A DNA stretch of 19,410 nt. Source: Bacillota bacterium (lineage in GTDB: Bacteria > Bacillota > Clostridia > Oscillospirales > Acutalibacteraceae). The first letter of the stretch is position 1, and every line of letters begins with the position of its first letter. This document shows positions 6,874 through 15,124 of the stretch, one piece after another. A program made the position numbers and the translations under genes. The stretch lies in NCBI GenBank assembly GCA_023391275.1, contig JAEWBE010000040.1:1-19410 (forward strand). The letters are read 5' to 3'. The notes below the pieces were generated by a model. That model was given only the letters and a program-made list of their open reading frames with translations, ran no database searches and was not told where the DNA came from.

Positions 6874-6906
6874 ATTAAGTGAGAGATTAAGATTGGAAGG
6901 ATAAGG

Positions 6907-7572
6907 ATGGACAGAAATGTTTACAGCCTGGTATTGTTTGACGATATTGTAAACGCCGTGGATAAGATGGCTTATGAAAAAAACACCAGCCGCAGCAATT
7001 TGATCAATCAGATCTTAGCGGAATATCTTTCCTGCCCTACACCGGAAATGCGCATGAAAGATATTTTTGACGGTGTAGAACAAATGATGGCGGAGATGGA
7101 AAGCTTTCAGGTGCGGTTCCAGCCCAGCGATGCGATGATTTCCATTCGAAGCGCTCTGCGCTATCGGTATAACCCGACGATCCGTTATGTACTCGAGCTT
7201 TATCGCTGCTGCGACCCGACCGTCGGTGAGCTGCGGGTTTCCATGCGAACGCAAAGTCAGCCGCTGATTCACATTCTAACTGATTTTTTTGAATTTTGGG
7301 CTGATTTGGAAGACCGGATGGCCGGCGTTAGGTTCCCGGAGGGGCAGGTGCCCTGCCGGATTGGGGTTGGACGGTATATCCGTGAATTCCTCATGCCGGG
7401 GGAGGAGGAACAGCGAACCAACGAAGGTATTGCCAACGCGATTTCGGAATATATCCGTTTTTTTGACGCCAGTCTCAAACGTTATTTTGCCGGACTGGAT
7501 AATTTGGACGCGACAGCCGCAGTGCTTGAAAATGATTACCAGGATTACATGGAACATGAAGTTATGATATAA
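6907..7572 (+). CDS. Ribbon-helix-helix domain protein upstream of clpB
   Basis: A 221-residue protein. Residues 3-42 (RNVYSLVLFDDIVNAV, then KNTSRSNLINQILAEYLS) look like an Arc/CopG-type ribbon-helix-helix: a short strand that would enter the DNA groove, then two helices with the conserved SRSNLINQ turn. The remaining 180 residues are acidic, helical-looking and carry motifs such as RYRYNPTIRYVLELYR and YIREFLMPGEEEQRTNEGIANAISEYIRFFDASLKRYF; no known domain was recognised. Its promoter contains repeated ATTATAT sites, and its stop is 27 bp before clpB, so it probably regulates itself and clpB. That role is inference from context only. Confidence 0.7.
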   Translation: MDRNVYSLVLFDDIVNAVDKMAYEKNTSRSNLINQILAEYLSCPTPEMRMKDIFDGVEQMMAEMESFQVRFQPSDAMISIRSALRYRYNPTIRYVLELYRCCDPTVGELRVSMRTQSQPLIHILTDFFEFWADLEDRMAGVRFPEGQVPCRIGVGRYIREFLMPGEEEQRTNEGIANAISEYIRFFDASLKRYFAGLDNLDATAAVLENDYQDYMEHEVMI

Positions 7573-7599
7573 ACGCAAAGAGCGAGGAGGTTTGATACG

Positions 7600-10203
7600 A
7601 TGAACGCTCAAAAATTCACACAAAAATCCCTGGAGGCAATTCAGGAGGCCCAAACCATCGCAATCCAAAACAATAACCTGCAGATTGAAGAGGAGCACCT
7701 TGCCGAGGCACTTCTGTCACAGGAAAACGGACTGATTCCGCAGTTGTTCAAAAAGATGAACATCGATCCGGAAGCGGTTCTGCGCAGTGTAAAAAATCAG
7801 GTTGCCAAACTGCCCGGGGTAACCGGGCCGGGGCGTGAGCCCGGAAAAATTTATGTTTCCACCGATGTGGACGCCGCGCTGGCGGACGCGGAAAAAGAAG
7901 CCGACCGCATGAAGGACGAGTATGTCTCTGTGGAACATATTATGCTTGCGCTGCTGAACAGGCCGAATTCCGCAATGCGCAATGTGTTTGAATCCTTTGG
8001 AATTCAAAAAAACAATTTTCTTACCGCGCTTTCCACTGTACGCGGCAATACGCGGGTAACCAGCGATTCCCCGGAGGAGACCTATGACGCGTTGGGAAAA
8101 TACGGTCAGGATTTGGTGGAACTGGCCAAAAATCACAAGCTCGACCCGGTGATCGGCCGGGATTCGGAAATTCGGAATGTAATCCGAATTCTGTCCCGTA
8201 AAACGAAAAACAATCCTGTACTCATCGGCGAGCCCGGCGTGGGTAAAACGGCGATTGCCGAGGGTCTTGCGCTGCGCATTGTGCGCGGCGACGTGCCGAA
8301 CAACCTGAAAGAGCGCAAGATTTTCTCGCTGGACATGGGCGCGCTGATTGCGGGCGCAAAATTCCGTGGCGAATTCGAGGAACGACTTAAGGCCGTGCTC
8401 AACGAAGTAAAAAAGAGCGAAGGCAAAATCATCCTCTTTATCGACGAGCTGCACACCATCGTTGGCGCGGGCAAAACCGAAGGCTCGATGGATGCGGGCA
8501 ATCTGCTCAAGCCTATGCTGGCGCGCGGTGAACTGCACTGCATCGGCGCCACCACCCTAAACGAATACCACCAGTACATTGAGAAGGATGCGGCGCTGGA
8601 GAGGCGCTTCCAGCCGGTCATGGTGGAAGAGCCGAGCGTTGCGGACACCATTTCCATCCTGCGCGGCTTAAAGGAGAGGTACGAGGTTTTTCACGGCGTG
8701 AAAATTCAGGATCAGGCGCTGATCGCCGCCGCCGTGCTTTCAAACCGGTATATTTCCGACCGTTTCCTGCCGGATAAGGCAATCGACCTGATCGATGAGG
8801 CGTGCGCGATGGTGCGCACCGAAATTGATTCAATGCCCACGGAGCTGGATGAAATTTCACGTAAAATCATGCAGTATGAAATTGAGGAAGCGGCCCTCAA
8901 AAAAGAAACCGATTCCCTTTCTCAGGAGCATCTCAAGCAGATACAGAAAGAGCTTGCCGACCAGCGCGCCCTGTTTAAAGAAATGAAAGCAAAATGGGAA
9001 AACGAAAAGCAGGCAATCAGCAAGGTACAAAAACTGCGTGAAGAAATCGAAAAGGTCAACGCTGAAATTGAAAAAGCGGAACGCAGTTACGACCTGAACA
9101 GGGCCGCAGAATATAAATACGGAAAACTGCCGGAACTGACCAAACAGCTGGAAGCGGAAGAGCAGATTGCGGAAAAGGCGCAGGCTTCGGATTCCCTGCT
9201 GCGCGACCGGGTCACCGATGAGGAAATTGCGAAAATTGTAGGGCGTTGGACGGGCATTCCTGTTTCACGGTTGATGGAGGGTGAACGCGAAAAGCTGCTG
9301 AACCTTGACTCCATTCTTCATGAACGCGTTGTCGGGCAGGACGAAGCAGTGGAAAAAGTGACGGAAGCAATCCTTCGTTCGCGCGCCGGAATTCAGGACC
9401 CAAACCGGCCCATCGGCTCGTTTTTGTTCCTTGGCCCGACCGGCGTGGGTAAAACCGAGCTGGCGAAAGCACTGGCGCAAGCGCTGTTTGACGACGAGCA
9501 TAATATGGTTCGTATTGATATGACCGAATATATGGAGAAGTTTTCCGTGTCCCGTTTAATCGGGGCGCCTCCGGGTTATGTGGGCTATGAGGAAGGCGGT
9601 CAGCTGACCGAAGCGGTTCGCAGGCATCCGTATTCTGTTGTTTTGTTCGATGAAGTGGAAAAAGCGCATCCCGATGTATTCAATATTTTGCTGCAGGTCT
9701 TGGATGACGGCAGAATTACCGATTCGCAGGGCAAAACCGTGGACTTTAAAAACACCATCCTTATTTTGACTTCGAATCTGGGCTCCGGCGCGATTCTGGA
9801 AGGAATCGGCGCGGACGGCAAAATAAGTGAAGAAGCGAAAAATCAGGTCGATGCCATGCTGAAACAGCAGTTCCGTCCGGAGTTCCTGAACCGTCTGGAC
9901 GAAATTGTGTTCTACAAACCGCTTTCCCGCAATGAGATTGACAGGATTGTTGATTTGTTGATTAAGGACCTGCAGAAACGGCTGGAAGAAAAGCAGCTTA
10001 CCGTCAAGCTGACGCAGGCTGCAAAAGATTATGTGGTCGATCAGGGGTACGACCCGGTTTACGGAGCAAGGCCGCTGAAACGGTTCATTCAGAGCAAGGT
10101 GGAAACCCTGATTGCAAAGCAAATCATTACCGCTGATTTAAAGCCCAGAACAACGCTGACTGTTGATTATGACGGAGAGCGGCTGATGATAAAGGAGAGT
10201 TAA
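7600..10203 (+). CDS. clpB: ATP-dependent chaperone ClpB (disaggregase)
   Basis: An 867-residue AAA+ disaggregase that works with DnaK to pull apart protein aggregates in the cytosol. Domains in order: the Clp N-domain repeats (about 1-145), NBD1 with Walker A GEPGVGKT (210-217) and Walker B IILFIDELHT, the long coiled-coil M-domain (about 395-525, rich in Glu/Lys heptads) that distinguishes ClpB from ClpA/C, and NBD2 with Walker A GPTGVGKT (612-619) and the pore loop GYVGYEEGG. The C-terminal small domain has DPVYGARPLKR. Length is typical. GAGGAGG precedes the ATG. It follows the RHH gene in one operon and ends at a hairpin. Confidence 0.98.
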   Translation: MNAQKFTQKSLEAIQEAQTIAIQNNNLQIEEEHLAEALLSQENGLIPQLFKKMNIDPEAVLRSVKNQVAKLPGVTGPGREPGKIYVSTDVDAALADAEKEADRMKDEYVSVEHIMLALLNRPNSAMRNVFESFGIQKNNFLTALSTVRGNTRVTSDSPEETYDALGKYGQDLVELAKNHKLDPVIGRDSEIRNVIRILSRKTKNNPVLIGEPGVGKTAIAEGLALRIVRGDVPNNLKERKIFSLDMGALIAGAKFRGEFEERLKAVLNEVKKSEGKIILFIDELHTIVGAGKTEGSMDAGNLLKPMLARGELHCIGATTLNEYHQYIEKDAALERRFQPVMVEEPSVADTISILRGLKERYEVFHGVKIQDQALIAAAVLSNRYISDRFLPDKAIDLIDEACAMVRTEIDSMPTELDEISRKIMQYEIEEAALKKETDSLSQEHLKQIQKELADQRALFKEMKAKWENEKQAISKVQKLREEIEKVNAEIEKAERSYDLNRAAEYKYGKLPELTKQLEAEEQIAEKAQASDSLLRDRVTDEEIAKIVGRWTGIPVSRLMEGEREKLLNLDSILHERVVGQDEAVEKVTEAILRSRAGIQDPNRPIGSFLFLGPTGVGKTELAKALAQALFDDEHNMVRIDMTEYMEKFSVSRLIGAPPGYVGYEEGGQLTEAVRRHPYSVVLFDEVEKAHPDVFNILLQVLDDGRITDSQGKTVDFKNTILILTSNLGSGAILEGIGADGKISEEAKNQVDAMLKQQFRPEFLNRLDEIVFYKPLSRNEIDRIVDLLIKDLQKRLEEKQLTVKLTQAAKDYVVDQGYDPVYGARPLKRFIQSKVETLIAKQIITADLKPRTTLTVDYDGERLMIKES

Positions 10204-10269
10204 AAGTCCGAAAGCCAGTATGTACCGGCATTAGCGGACGATGAAACCAAACGAAGAAGACATGAAAAG

Positions 10270-10301
10270 AAGACAGCCGGAGCAAATGCTCCGGCTGTCT
10301 T
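10270..10301. terminator. Hairpin terminator between clpB and the YitT-family gene
   Basis: A perfect 14-bp stem (10270-10283 with 10288-10301, core CAGCCGGAGC) has an AAAT loop. It is about 65 bp after clpB and the same distance from the convergent YitT-family stop. T-rich stretches lie on both sides (TTTACGTTTT on plus, TCTTTTCATG on minus), so it can serve both genes. Confidence 0.75.
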
Positions 10302-10367
10302 TACGTTTTGGAACGGCCATTTTTTCAGCAAAAAATTGACGCAATAAGCATTTGCAGCGGAATTTTA

Positions 10368-11213
10368 TCACTCATGGAAGCCCTTGCCGATAATTTCACT
10401 GGTATTGGTGATCAAAATAAAAGCGTTCGGCTCAACCTTCTTCACGAACTGTCTGAGCTGCATCGCCTGCGTCCGCTTCATCGCAGTGAAAATGATATAT
10501 TTGTGCGTATGCGAATACGCACCCTTCGCTTCGCAAATGGTTGCGCCCCGATTTAACTTGGTCACAATAAAATCGCAGATGACCTCCGGTTCTGAGCAAA
10601 TCACATTGAAATATTTTACAAGATTAATGCTTTCAATTACGTTGTCGATTACAAGCGACTTTGTCAGCAGGCCGAGGAAAGAGAACAGTATGGTTTTAAT
10701 GTCAAATACAAAGCACGCCGATAAAGTAATCAGCAGGTCGCTGAACAGCACGGCGCGGCCAATATCAATGCTGGTGTATTTTTTCAGAATAAAAGCGACG
10801 ATATCCGTCCCTCCGCTCGAAGCGCCAATATTGAACAGTACCGCAGAACCAAGGGCGGGCAGCGCAATTGCAAATGTTAACTCAAGCATCGGCTGGTCTG
10901 TCAGGGGATGCTTCATCGGGTAAAAATATTCCAGTGCGGAAAGCCCGACCGACAGCAGCACACTGGAGTACACTGTTTTAATTGCAAAGTCCCGGCCCAG
11001 TAAAATCAGGCCCACCGCCAGAAGAATAAAGTTCAAAATAAGGTTCACCGTGCTTGGGGACATAGGAGTGACTTTTCCAAGTACGACGGAAAGGCCGGTA
11101 ATTCCGCCGAAGGTGAAGTTGTTGGGGAATTTGAAAAAGTACACGCCCACCATAATCAGAAAGGTGCTGACCGTAATCAGAAAATAATCTTTGGAAACTC
11201 CTTTTATTTTCAT
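10368..11213 (-). CDS. YitT-family membrane protein
   Basis: A 281-residue integral membrane protein. About five or six hydrophobic segments fill the first 190 residues, with the family glycine/serine patterns FGGITGLSVVLGK and NIGASSGGTDIVAFILKK. The C-terminal 80 residues form a soluble DUF2179 domain (LNRGATICEAKGAYSHTHKYIIF, ending TNTSEIIGKGF). This two-part layout is standard for the YitT/DUF161 family; no transport substrate is established. TAGAGG about 6 bases before the ATG supports the start. It is a single-gene unit converging on clpB and divergent from the GH3 gene. Confidence 0.92.
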   Translation of the reverse strand: MKIKGVSKDYFLITVSTFLIMVGVYFFKFPNNFTFGGITGLSVVLGKVTPMSPSTVNLILNFILLAVGLILLGRDFAIKTVYSSVLLSVGLSALEYFYPMKHPLTDQPMLELTFAIALPALGSAVLFNIGASSGGTDIVAFILKKYTSIDIGRAVLFSDLLITLSACFVFDIKTILFSFLGLLTKSLVIDNVIESINLVKYFNVICSEPEVICDFIVTKLNRGATICEAKGAYSHTHKYIIFTAMKRTQAMQLRQFVKKVEPNAFILITNTSEIIGKGFHE

Positions 11214-11292
11214 AGCAACCTCTATTGTGTCTGTGTCGGAATTAATTTTAAGGGACTTTGTGATTTGTAGTCTTAACAGTTTATCCTATGTT

Positions 11293-11320
11293 ATTTTACC
11301 AAAAAAAATAAAGAAATCAA
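11293..11320 (-). promoter_or_regulatory. Possible promoter for the YitT-family gene
   Basis: On the minus strand TTGATT (11320-11315) and TAAAAT (11298-11293) are 16 bp apart, about 80 bp before the start codon. The match is fair, within an AT-rich 225-bp divergent gap. No equally clear promoter was found for the GH3 gene on the plus strand. Confidence 0.4.
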
Positions 11321-11438
11321 ATACAATGTTACTTGAATTTTAGTATAAATTTTTTTTATTTTCTGTTTCATAAATATTTTTGAGTATTACGATATAAATT
11401 ATAGATAAAGATTCCACCACAGAACAGGAGATGCCCAT

Positions 11439-13697
11439 ATGGATCGAAAAGGACTTATTTCCAAACTGACGTTGAAAGAAAAAGCTGCGCTGTGCTCCGG
11501 TTCGGGTTTTTGGCACACAAAAGCGATTGAACATTTGCAGATTCCCTCCGTTATGCTGTCCGATGGCCCCCATGGTCTTCGCAAACAGAATATGGAAACG
11601 GCACAGCCTGATATCAACAAGAGTGTTCCTGCGGTTTGTTTTCCGTCCGGGGCCGCTAATGCCTGTTCCTTCGACCGACGGTTGATTTATCAGATGGGGG
11701 AAGCATTGGGTGAAGAATGCCGGGCCGAGAATATCGCAGTGCTTTTAGGCCCCGCCGTCAATATCAAGCGCTCGCCGCTCTGCGGAAGAAATTTTGAGTA
11801 TTTTTCGGAAGACCCCTATCTCACCGGAGAATTGGCTGTAAATTATATTAAAGGAGTGCAGAGCCGCGGGGTTGGAACCAGTTTGAAGCATTTCTGTGCG
11901 AACAATCAGGAGCAGCGCCGCATGACGGTCAGCGCCAACATTGATGAGCGGGCTCTGCGCGAAATTTATCTTGCGGGATTTGAAAGTGCCGTAAAACAGG
12001 CACACCCATGGACGGTCATGTGTTCCTACAACCGTGTGAACGGGGTATACGCCAGTGAAAACCGTCGGCTGCTCACCGACATTTTACGGGGTGAATGGGG
12101 CTTTGACGGCCTTGTCATGAGTGATTGGGGCGCGGTAAACGACCGGGCGAAAGGAATTGCCGCCGGCCTCGATTTGGAAATGCCTTCGAGCGGCGGGGAA
12201 AATGATGCTGAAATTATAAAAGCGGTGAAAAAAGGGACGCTGAACGAAAAAGATCTGGATACGGCGGTGGAACGAATTTTATCGATGATTGACCGCTGTT
12301 ATGCACAGTCTCACAAGGAAAATATATGTAACCGGGAAGCACACCATGAATTCGCGCGAAAAATTGAAAGTGAAAGTATGGTTCTGCTGAAAAACAACGA
12401 TGGAATTTTACCGCTTGACCGAAACAGCAAGGTCGCGTTTATCGGCAAATTTGCCGAGTCGCCGCGGTACCAGGGCGGAGGCAGCTCGCACATTAATGCG
12501 TTCAAGGTGACAAGCGCGCTGGAAGCGGTGAAGGGAGTTGCCGCGGTATCCTATGCGCAGGGCTTCCGGACTGCCGACGACAGAATTGACCCGGTCCTGC
12601 TTGAGGAAGCGGTGAAAACAGCTGCGGCTGCGGACTGCGCCGTCATTTTTGCCGGATTGCCGGAATATATGGAGAGCGAAGGGTTTGACCGCAAAAATAT
12701 GAACCTGCCGGAATGCCAAAACCGTTTGATTGAGGAGGTTGCAAAGGCGCAGCCAAACACAGTGGTTGCACTGCACAATGGCTCCCCCATTGAAATGCCG
12801 TGGATTGAGGATGTTAAGGGTGTTCTTGAGCTTTACCTTGGCGGTCAGGCGGTCGGCGCCGCCACTGTCGATGTACTGTTCGGCGATAAAAACCCCTGCG
12901 GAAAATTGGCGGAGACCATGCCGGTCAAGCTGAGTGACAACCCATCCTTCCTGTTTTTTCCTGGTGAAGGTAATTGTGCCGATTACCGGGAAGGCGTTTT
13001 TGCAGGATATCGCTATTACGATAAGAAGGAGATGCCGGTTCTGTTTCCGTTTGGGTATGGATTAAGCTATACTGAGTTTGAATACAGTGAACTGGAGCTG
13101 AGCACTGGTAAAATTCAGGATACCGATACGCTGTCCGTTGCGGTAAAGGTGAAAAACATCGGATCCCGTTTCGGAAAAGAGATTGTGGAGCTGTATATTC
13201 ATGACAGTCAAACCGACGTTATTCGCCCGCCCAGGGAATTGAAAGGCTTTGAAAAAGTAGCTTTGAATCCGGGGGAAAAGAAAACGGTCGTCTTTCAGCT
13301 CGACCGCCGTGCTTTCGCGTATTATGATACTGAAATTGAAGATTGGCGCATACACAGCGGTACCTTTACGATTTTAATCGGGAAATCTTCAAGGAATATT
13401 GTTTTAAGCGCATCGGTAGAAGTGACTTCAAAAATCATTCCGGCGCATTATTTTACCTTGAACTCAACAATCGGCGATCTGATGGCGTGTGAACGGGTGC
13501 ACCCTTTTCTTTCAAATCTGATGCAGTTTTACAAACCGGACTCAAATGCGGATGACAACAGCCTGGGCGAAGGTATGGCTGAACTCAATCAGGCCATGTA
13601 CCGCGACATGCCGCTCCGCGCGGCATTGAGCTTTAGCGGCGGCCGCATTACACGGGAAATGCTGCAAAGGCTGCTGGAACAAATTAACGCCCGTTAA
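11439..13697 (+). CDS. Glycoside hydrolase family 3 beta-glucosidase-type enzyme
   Basis: A 752-residue retaining glycosidase that removes terminal beta-linked sugars, probably from imported oligosaccharides. The N-terminal barrel shows LSDGPHGLR, GRNFEYFSEDPYLTGELA, LKHFCANNQEQRR and VMSDWGA, where Asp229 is the expected nucleophile. The second alpha/beta domain has GGGSSHIN and a GLPEYMESEGFDRKNMNLP segment, the region that usually supplies the acid/base Glu. A fibronectin-III-like domain follows (about 560-665, with RPPRELKGFEKVALNPGE), then an 85-residue helical tail. No signal peptide, so cytosolic. CAGGAG precedes the ATG. The exact sugar specificity (glucose, xylose or other) cannot be told. 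It is followed by a strong terminator. Confidence 0.93.
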   Translation: MDRKGLISKLTLKEKAALCSGSGFWHTKAIEHLQIPSVMLSDGPHGLRKQNMETAQPDINKSVPAVCFPSGAANACSFDRRLIYQMGEALGEECRAENIAVLLGPAVNIKRSPLCGRNFEYFSEDPYLTGELAVNYIKGVQSRGVGTSLKHFCANNQEQRRMTVSANIDERALREIYLAGFESAVKQAHPWTVMCSYNRVNGVYASENRRLLTDILRGEWGFDGLVMSDWGAVNDRAKGIAAGLDLEMPSSGGENDAEIIKAVKKGTLNEKDLDTAVERILSMIDRCYAQSHKENICNREAHHEFARKIESESMVLLKNNDGILPLDRNSKVAFIGKFAESPRYQGGGSSHINAFKVTSALEAVKGVAAVSYAQGFRTADDRIDPVLLEEAVKTAAAADCAVIFAGLPEYMESEGFDRKNMNLPECQNRLIEEVAKAQPNTVVALHNGSPIEMPWIEDVKGVLELYLGGQAVGAATVDVLFGDKNPCGKLAETMPVKLSDNPSFLFFPGEGNCADYREGVFAGYRYYDKKEMPVLFPFGYGLSYTEFEYSELELSTGKIQDTDTLSVAVKVKNIGSRFGKEIVELYIHDSQTDVIRPPRELKGFEKVALNPGEKKTVVFQLDRRAFAYYDTEIEDWRIHSGTFTILIGKSSRNIVLSASVEVTSKIIPAHYFTLNSTIGDLMACERVHPFLSNLMQFYKPDSNADDNSLGEGMAELNQAMYRDMPLRAALSFSGGRITREMLQRLLEQINAR

Positions 13698-13767
13698 GGC
13701 GGGAAACAGCAAATTGGGATTCCCGTACTGTGAATGGAGCGGATCAACGAACAACGTCCTGCAGGGG

Positions 13768-13802
13768 ATATCCAGCCGAAGAATGTCGGCTGGATATTTT
13801 TT
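13768..13802 (+). terminator. Rho-independent terminator after the GH3 gene
   Basis: A 12-bp perfect stem (13768-13779 with 13786-13797, ATATCCAGCCGA and its complement) has a 6-base loop. A T run through 13802 follows at once. It is 70 bp after the GH3 stop. Confidence 0.88.
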
Positions 13803-13821
13803 AAATTTTTTTAAAAAAGTC

Positions 13822-13850
13822 TTTACAAAATACAAAGCGAGTGCTATTAT
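13822..13850 (+). promoter_or_regulatory. Promoter for perR
   Basis: TTTACA (13822-13827) and TATTAT (13845-13850) are 17 bp apart. The expected start is about 40 bp before the ATG at 13898. The imperfect inverted repeat ATTATCGATTTTAAT at 13871-13885 slightly resembles a PerR box, but only its outer bases match. Confidence 0.7.
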
Positions 13851-13897
13851 ATAAATCAAGAACAGTAACTATTATCGATTTTAATTGGTGGGTGAAT

Positions 13898-14302
13898 ATG
13901 GAACGCAAACAAAATTACAGTAAAAAACGGGAAGCAATTTTAACTGCCATTCGGGGAACAACGTCCCATCCTACTGCCGAGTGGGTGTACCAGACGCTAA
14001 AGCCCGATTATCCTGATTTAAGCCTTGGCACAGTTTACCGCAACATCTCCCAGTTTAAGGAAGACGGCGTGATTATCAGCGTTGGCGTGGTGAACGGGCA
14101 GGAACGGTTCGACGGCAACGTCAAGCCGCATACTCACTTTGTGTGCTCTGCGTGCAGTTCGGTTATCGATATTCCCGGCGAATACGTGGGAAAGGCGGTC
14201 AGCGCCGAAGTGGCTCAAAAATATCATATTCACGTGGACTCCAGCGAAGTCCTGTTTCATGGGATTTGCTCCGAATGCCTGAAAAAAGAACTGACGCAAT
14301 AA
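13898..14302 (+). CDS. perR: PerR-type peroxide-responsive repressor (Fur family)
   Basis: A 134-residue Fur-family regulator. It has a winged helix with HPTAEWVYQTL and SLGTVYRNISQF. By alignment from memory with Bacillus subtilis PerR, all five regulatory-metal ligands are present: His24, Asp72 (RFDG), His78 and His80 (HTHFVC), and Asp91, the Asp (not Glu) that marks PerR. The structural zinc site is C83xxC86 plus C124xxC127. PerR with Fe2+ senses peroxide by oxidation of the His ligands and then leaves DNA. The start at ATG 13898 has GGTGGGTGA upstream and the family N-terminus; an upstream in-frame GTG lies inside the promoter. The reverse rubrerythrin downstream is a known type of PerR target. 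Confidence 0.87.
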   Translation: MERKQNYSKKREAILTAIRGTTSHPTAEWVYQTLKPDYPDLSLGTVYRNISQFKEDGVIISVGVVNGQERFDGNVKPHTHFVCSACSSVIDIPGEYVGKAVSAEVAQKYHIHVDSSEVLFHGICSECLKKELTQ

Positions 14303-14351
14303 AGTCTGGCTGTGTTTCCACCGATTGGAAACAAAAGATTTCTCATGGCAA

Positions 14352-14367
14352 AAAGGCAATTGCCTTT
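14352..14367. promoter_or_regulatory. 16-bp perfect palindrome upstream of the reverse rubrerythrin
   Basis: AAAGGCAATTGCCTTT is an exact palindrome lying about 40 bp before the rubrerythrin ATG, between it and perR. It could be an operator or a small hairpin. It does not match the PerR box (TTATAAT-N-ATTATAA). No confident promoter can be drawn around it, so the gene may also be read from the perR promoter. Confidence 0.4.
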
Positions 14368-14404
14368 CTATATAAAATTATTAAATATATGGAGGAAAGT
14401 CACA

Positions 14405-14947
14405 ATGAAAAAATTTGTATGCTCTGTTTGTGGTTATGTTTATGAAGGAGAAGAAGCACCGGCGTTTTGCCCGCAGTGCAGAGCCCCAAAGGAAAAATTT
14501 GTTGAAAAGGCGGAAGGCGTCTCCTTTGCCTGCCAGCATGAAATCGGAATCGCGCAGGGAGTCGATAAAGAAGTTTACGACGGCCTTGTAGCTAACTTTA
14601 ACGGGGAATGCTGCGAAGTTGGCATGTATATTGCGATGGCGCGTCAGGCCGACCGGGAAGGCTATCCTGAAATTGCAGCGGCATTTAAAAAATATGCGCT
14701 TGAAGAAGCCGACCATGCTTCCAGATTTGCGGAACTGCTGGGCGAAGTCGTAACCAATAGCACGAAAAAGAACCTTCAGCTGCGTGTAGAAGCGGAATCC
14801 GGCGCATGTGCGGGTAAACTTCAGCTTGCAACGCGTGCAAAAGAACTCAATTACGATGCGATTCACGACACTGTCCATGAGATGGCAAAGGATGAGGCCC
14901 GCCACGGGTCCGGCTTTAACGGCCTTCTCAAAAGGTATTTTGAATAA
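14405..14947 (+). CDS. Reverse rubrerythrin (NADH peroxidase type)
   Basis: A 180-residue non-haem iron protein with the domains in reverse order. A rubredoxin-like FeS4 module comes first (C6xxC9 and C22xxC25), followed by a four-helix diiron domain. Diiron-site candidates are Glu in NGECCEVGMY, EEADH, the Glu of RVEAESG, and DEARH. In clostridia such proteins take electrons via rubredoxin and NADH to reduce hydrogen peroxide (and oxygen) to water in the cytosol, and they are strongly induced by oxygen through PerR. ATG 14405 was chosen because GGAGGAAAG is placed ideally before it; an upstream in-frame ATG lacks this. Its location 100 bp after perR supports the role. Confidence 0.92.
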   Translation: MKKFVCSVCGYVYEGEEAPAFCPQCRAPKEKFVEKAEGVSFACQHEIGIAQGVDKEVYDGLVANFNGECCEVGMYIAMARQADREGYPEIAAAFKKYALEEADHASRFAELLGEVVTNSTKKNLQLRVEAESGACAGKLQLATRAKELNYDAIHDTVHEMAKDEARHGSGFNGLLKRYFE

Positions 14948-14981
14948 TCGCTCTGCAATTTTGTTTCATAAACATAATCAC

Positions 14982-15016
14982 AAAAGGTGCGGTCTCATTT
15001 TTGAGCCGCACCTTTT
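14982..15016 (+). terminator. Rho-independent terminator after the reverse rubrerythrin
   Basis: AAAAGGTGCGG (14982-14992) pairs with CCGCACCTTTT (15006-15016), an 11-bp stem with partial extension by CTC/GAG. The stem ends in a T run, followed by CTTTG. Confidence 0.8.
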
Positions 15017-15065
15017 CTTTGTGCTGTAAAACCGTGAATTTCTGCTGTTAAATATTTGAAATTAC

Positions 15066-15095
15066 TTGCCATCCTGTCCTCTAATAGGCTATACT
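15066..15095 (+). promoter_or_regulatory. Promoter for the COG2426-to-rsgI unit
   Basis: TTGCCA (15066-15071) and TATACT (15090-15095) are 18 bp apart; an overlapping TATAAT at 15095-15100 has too long a spacer. It lies about 30 bp before ATG 15125 and directly after the previous terminator. Confidence 0.6.
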
Positions 15096-15124
15096 ATAAT
15101 GTATTATGTAATACGGAGGGAATA

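Noticed and set aside
6805..6906. CIRCE or CtsR heat-shock operator before the RHH-clpB operon
   Set aside because: Neither TTAGCACTC-N9-GAGTGCTAA nor the AGGTCAAA-type heptad repeat is present.
7717..8538. Long open frame antisense to clpB
   Set aside because: It mirrors the clpB codon pattern, has no family features and lies wholly inside a certain gene.
11214..11438. Riboswitch or small RNA in the 225-bp gap before the GH3 gene
   Set aside because: The gap is AT-rich with no stable stem set or known aptamer core; only promoter-like boxes are visible.
13871..13885. Possible PerR box ATTATCGATTTTAAT upstream of perR
   Set aside because: Only four of seven half-site positions are symmetric and the inner bases do not fit the TTATAAT-N-ATTATAA consensus.
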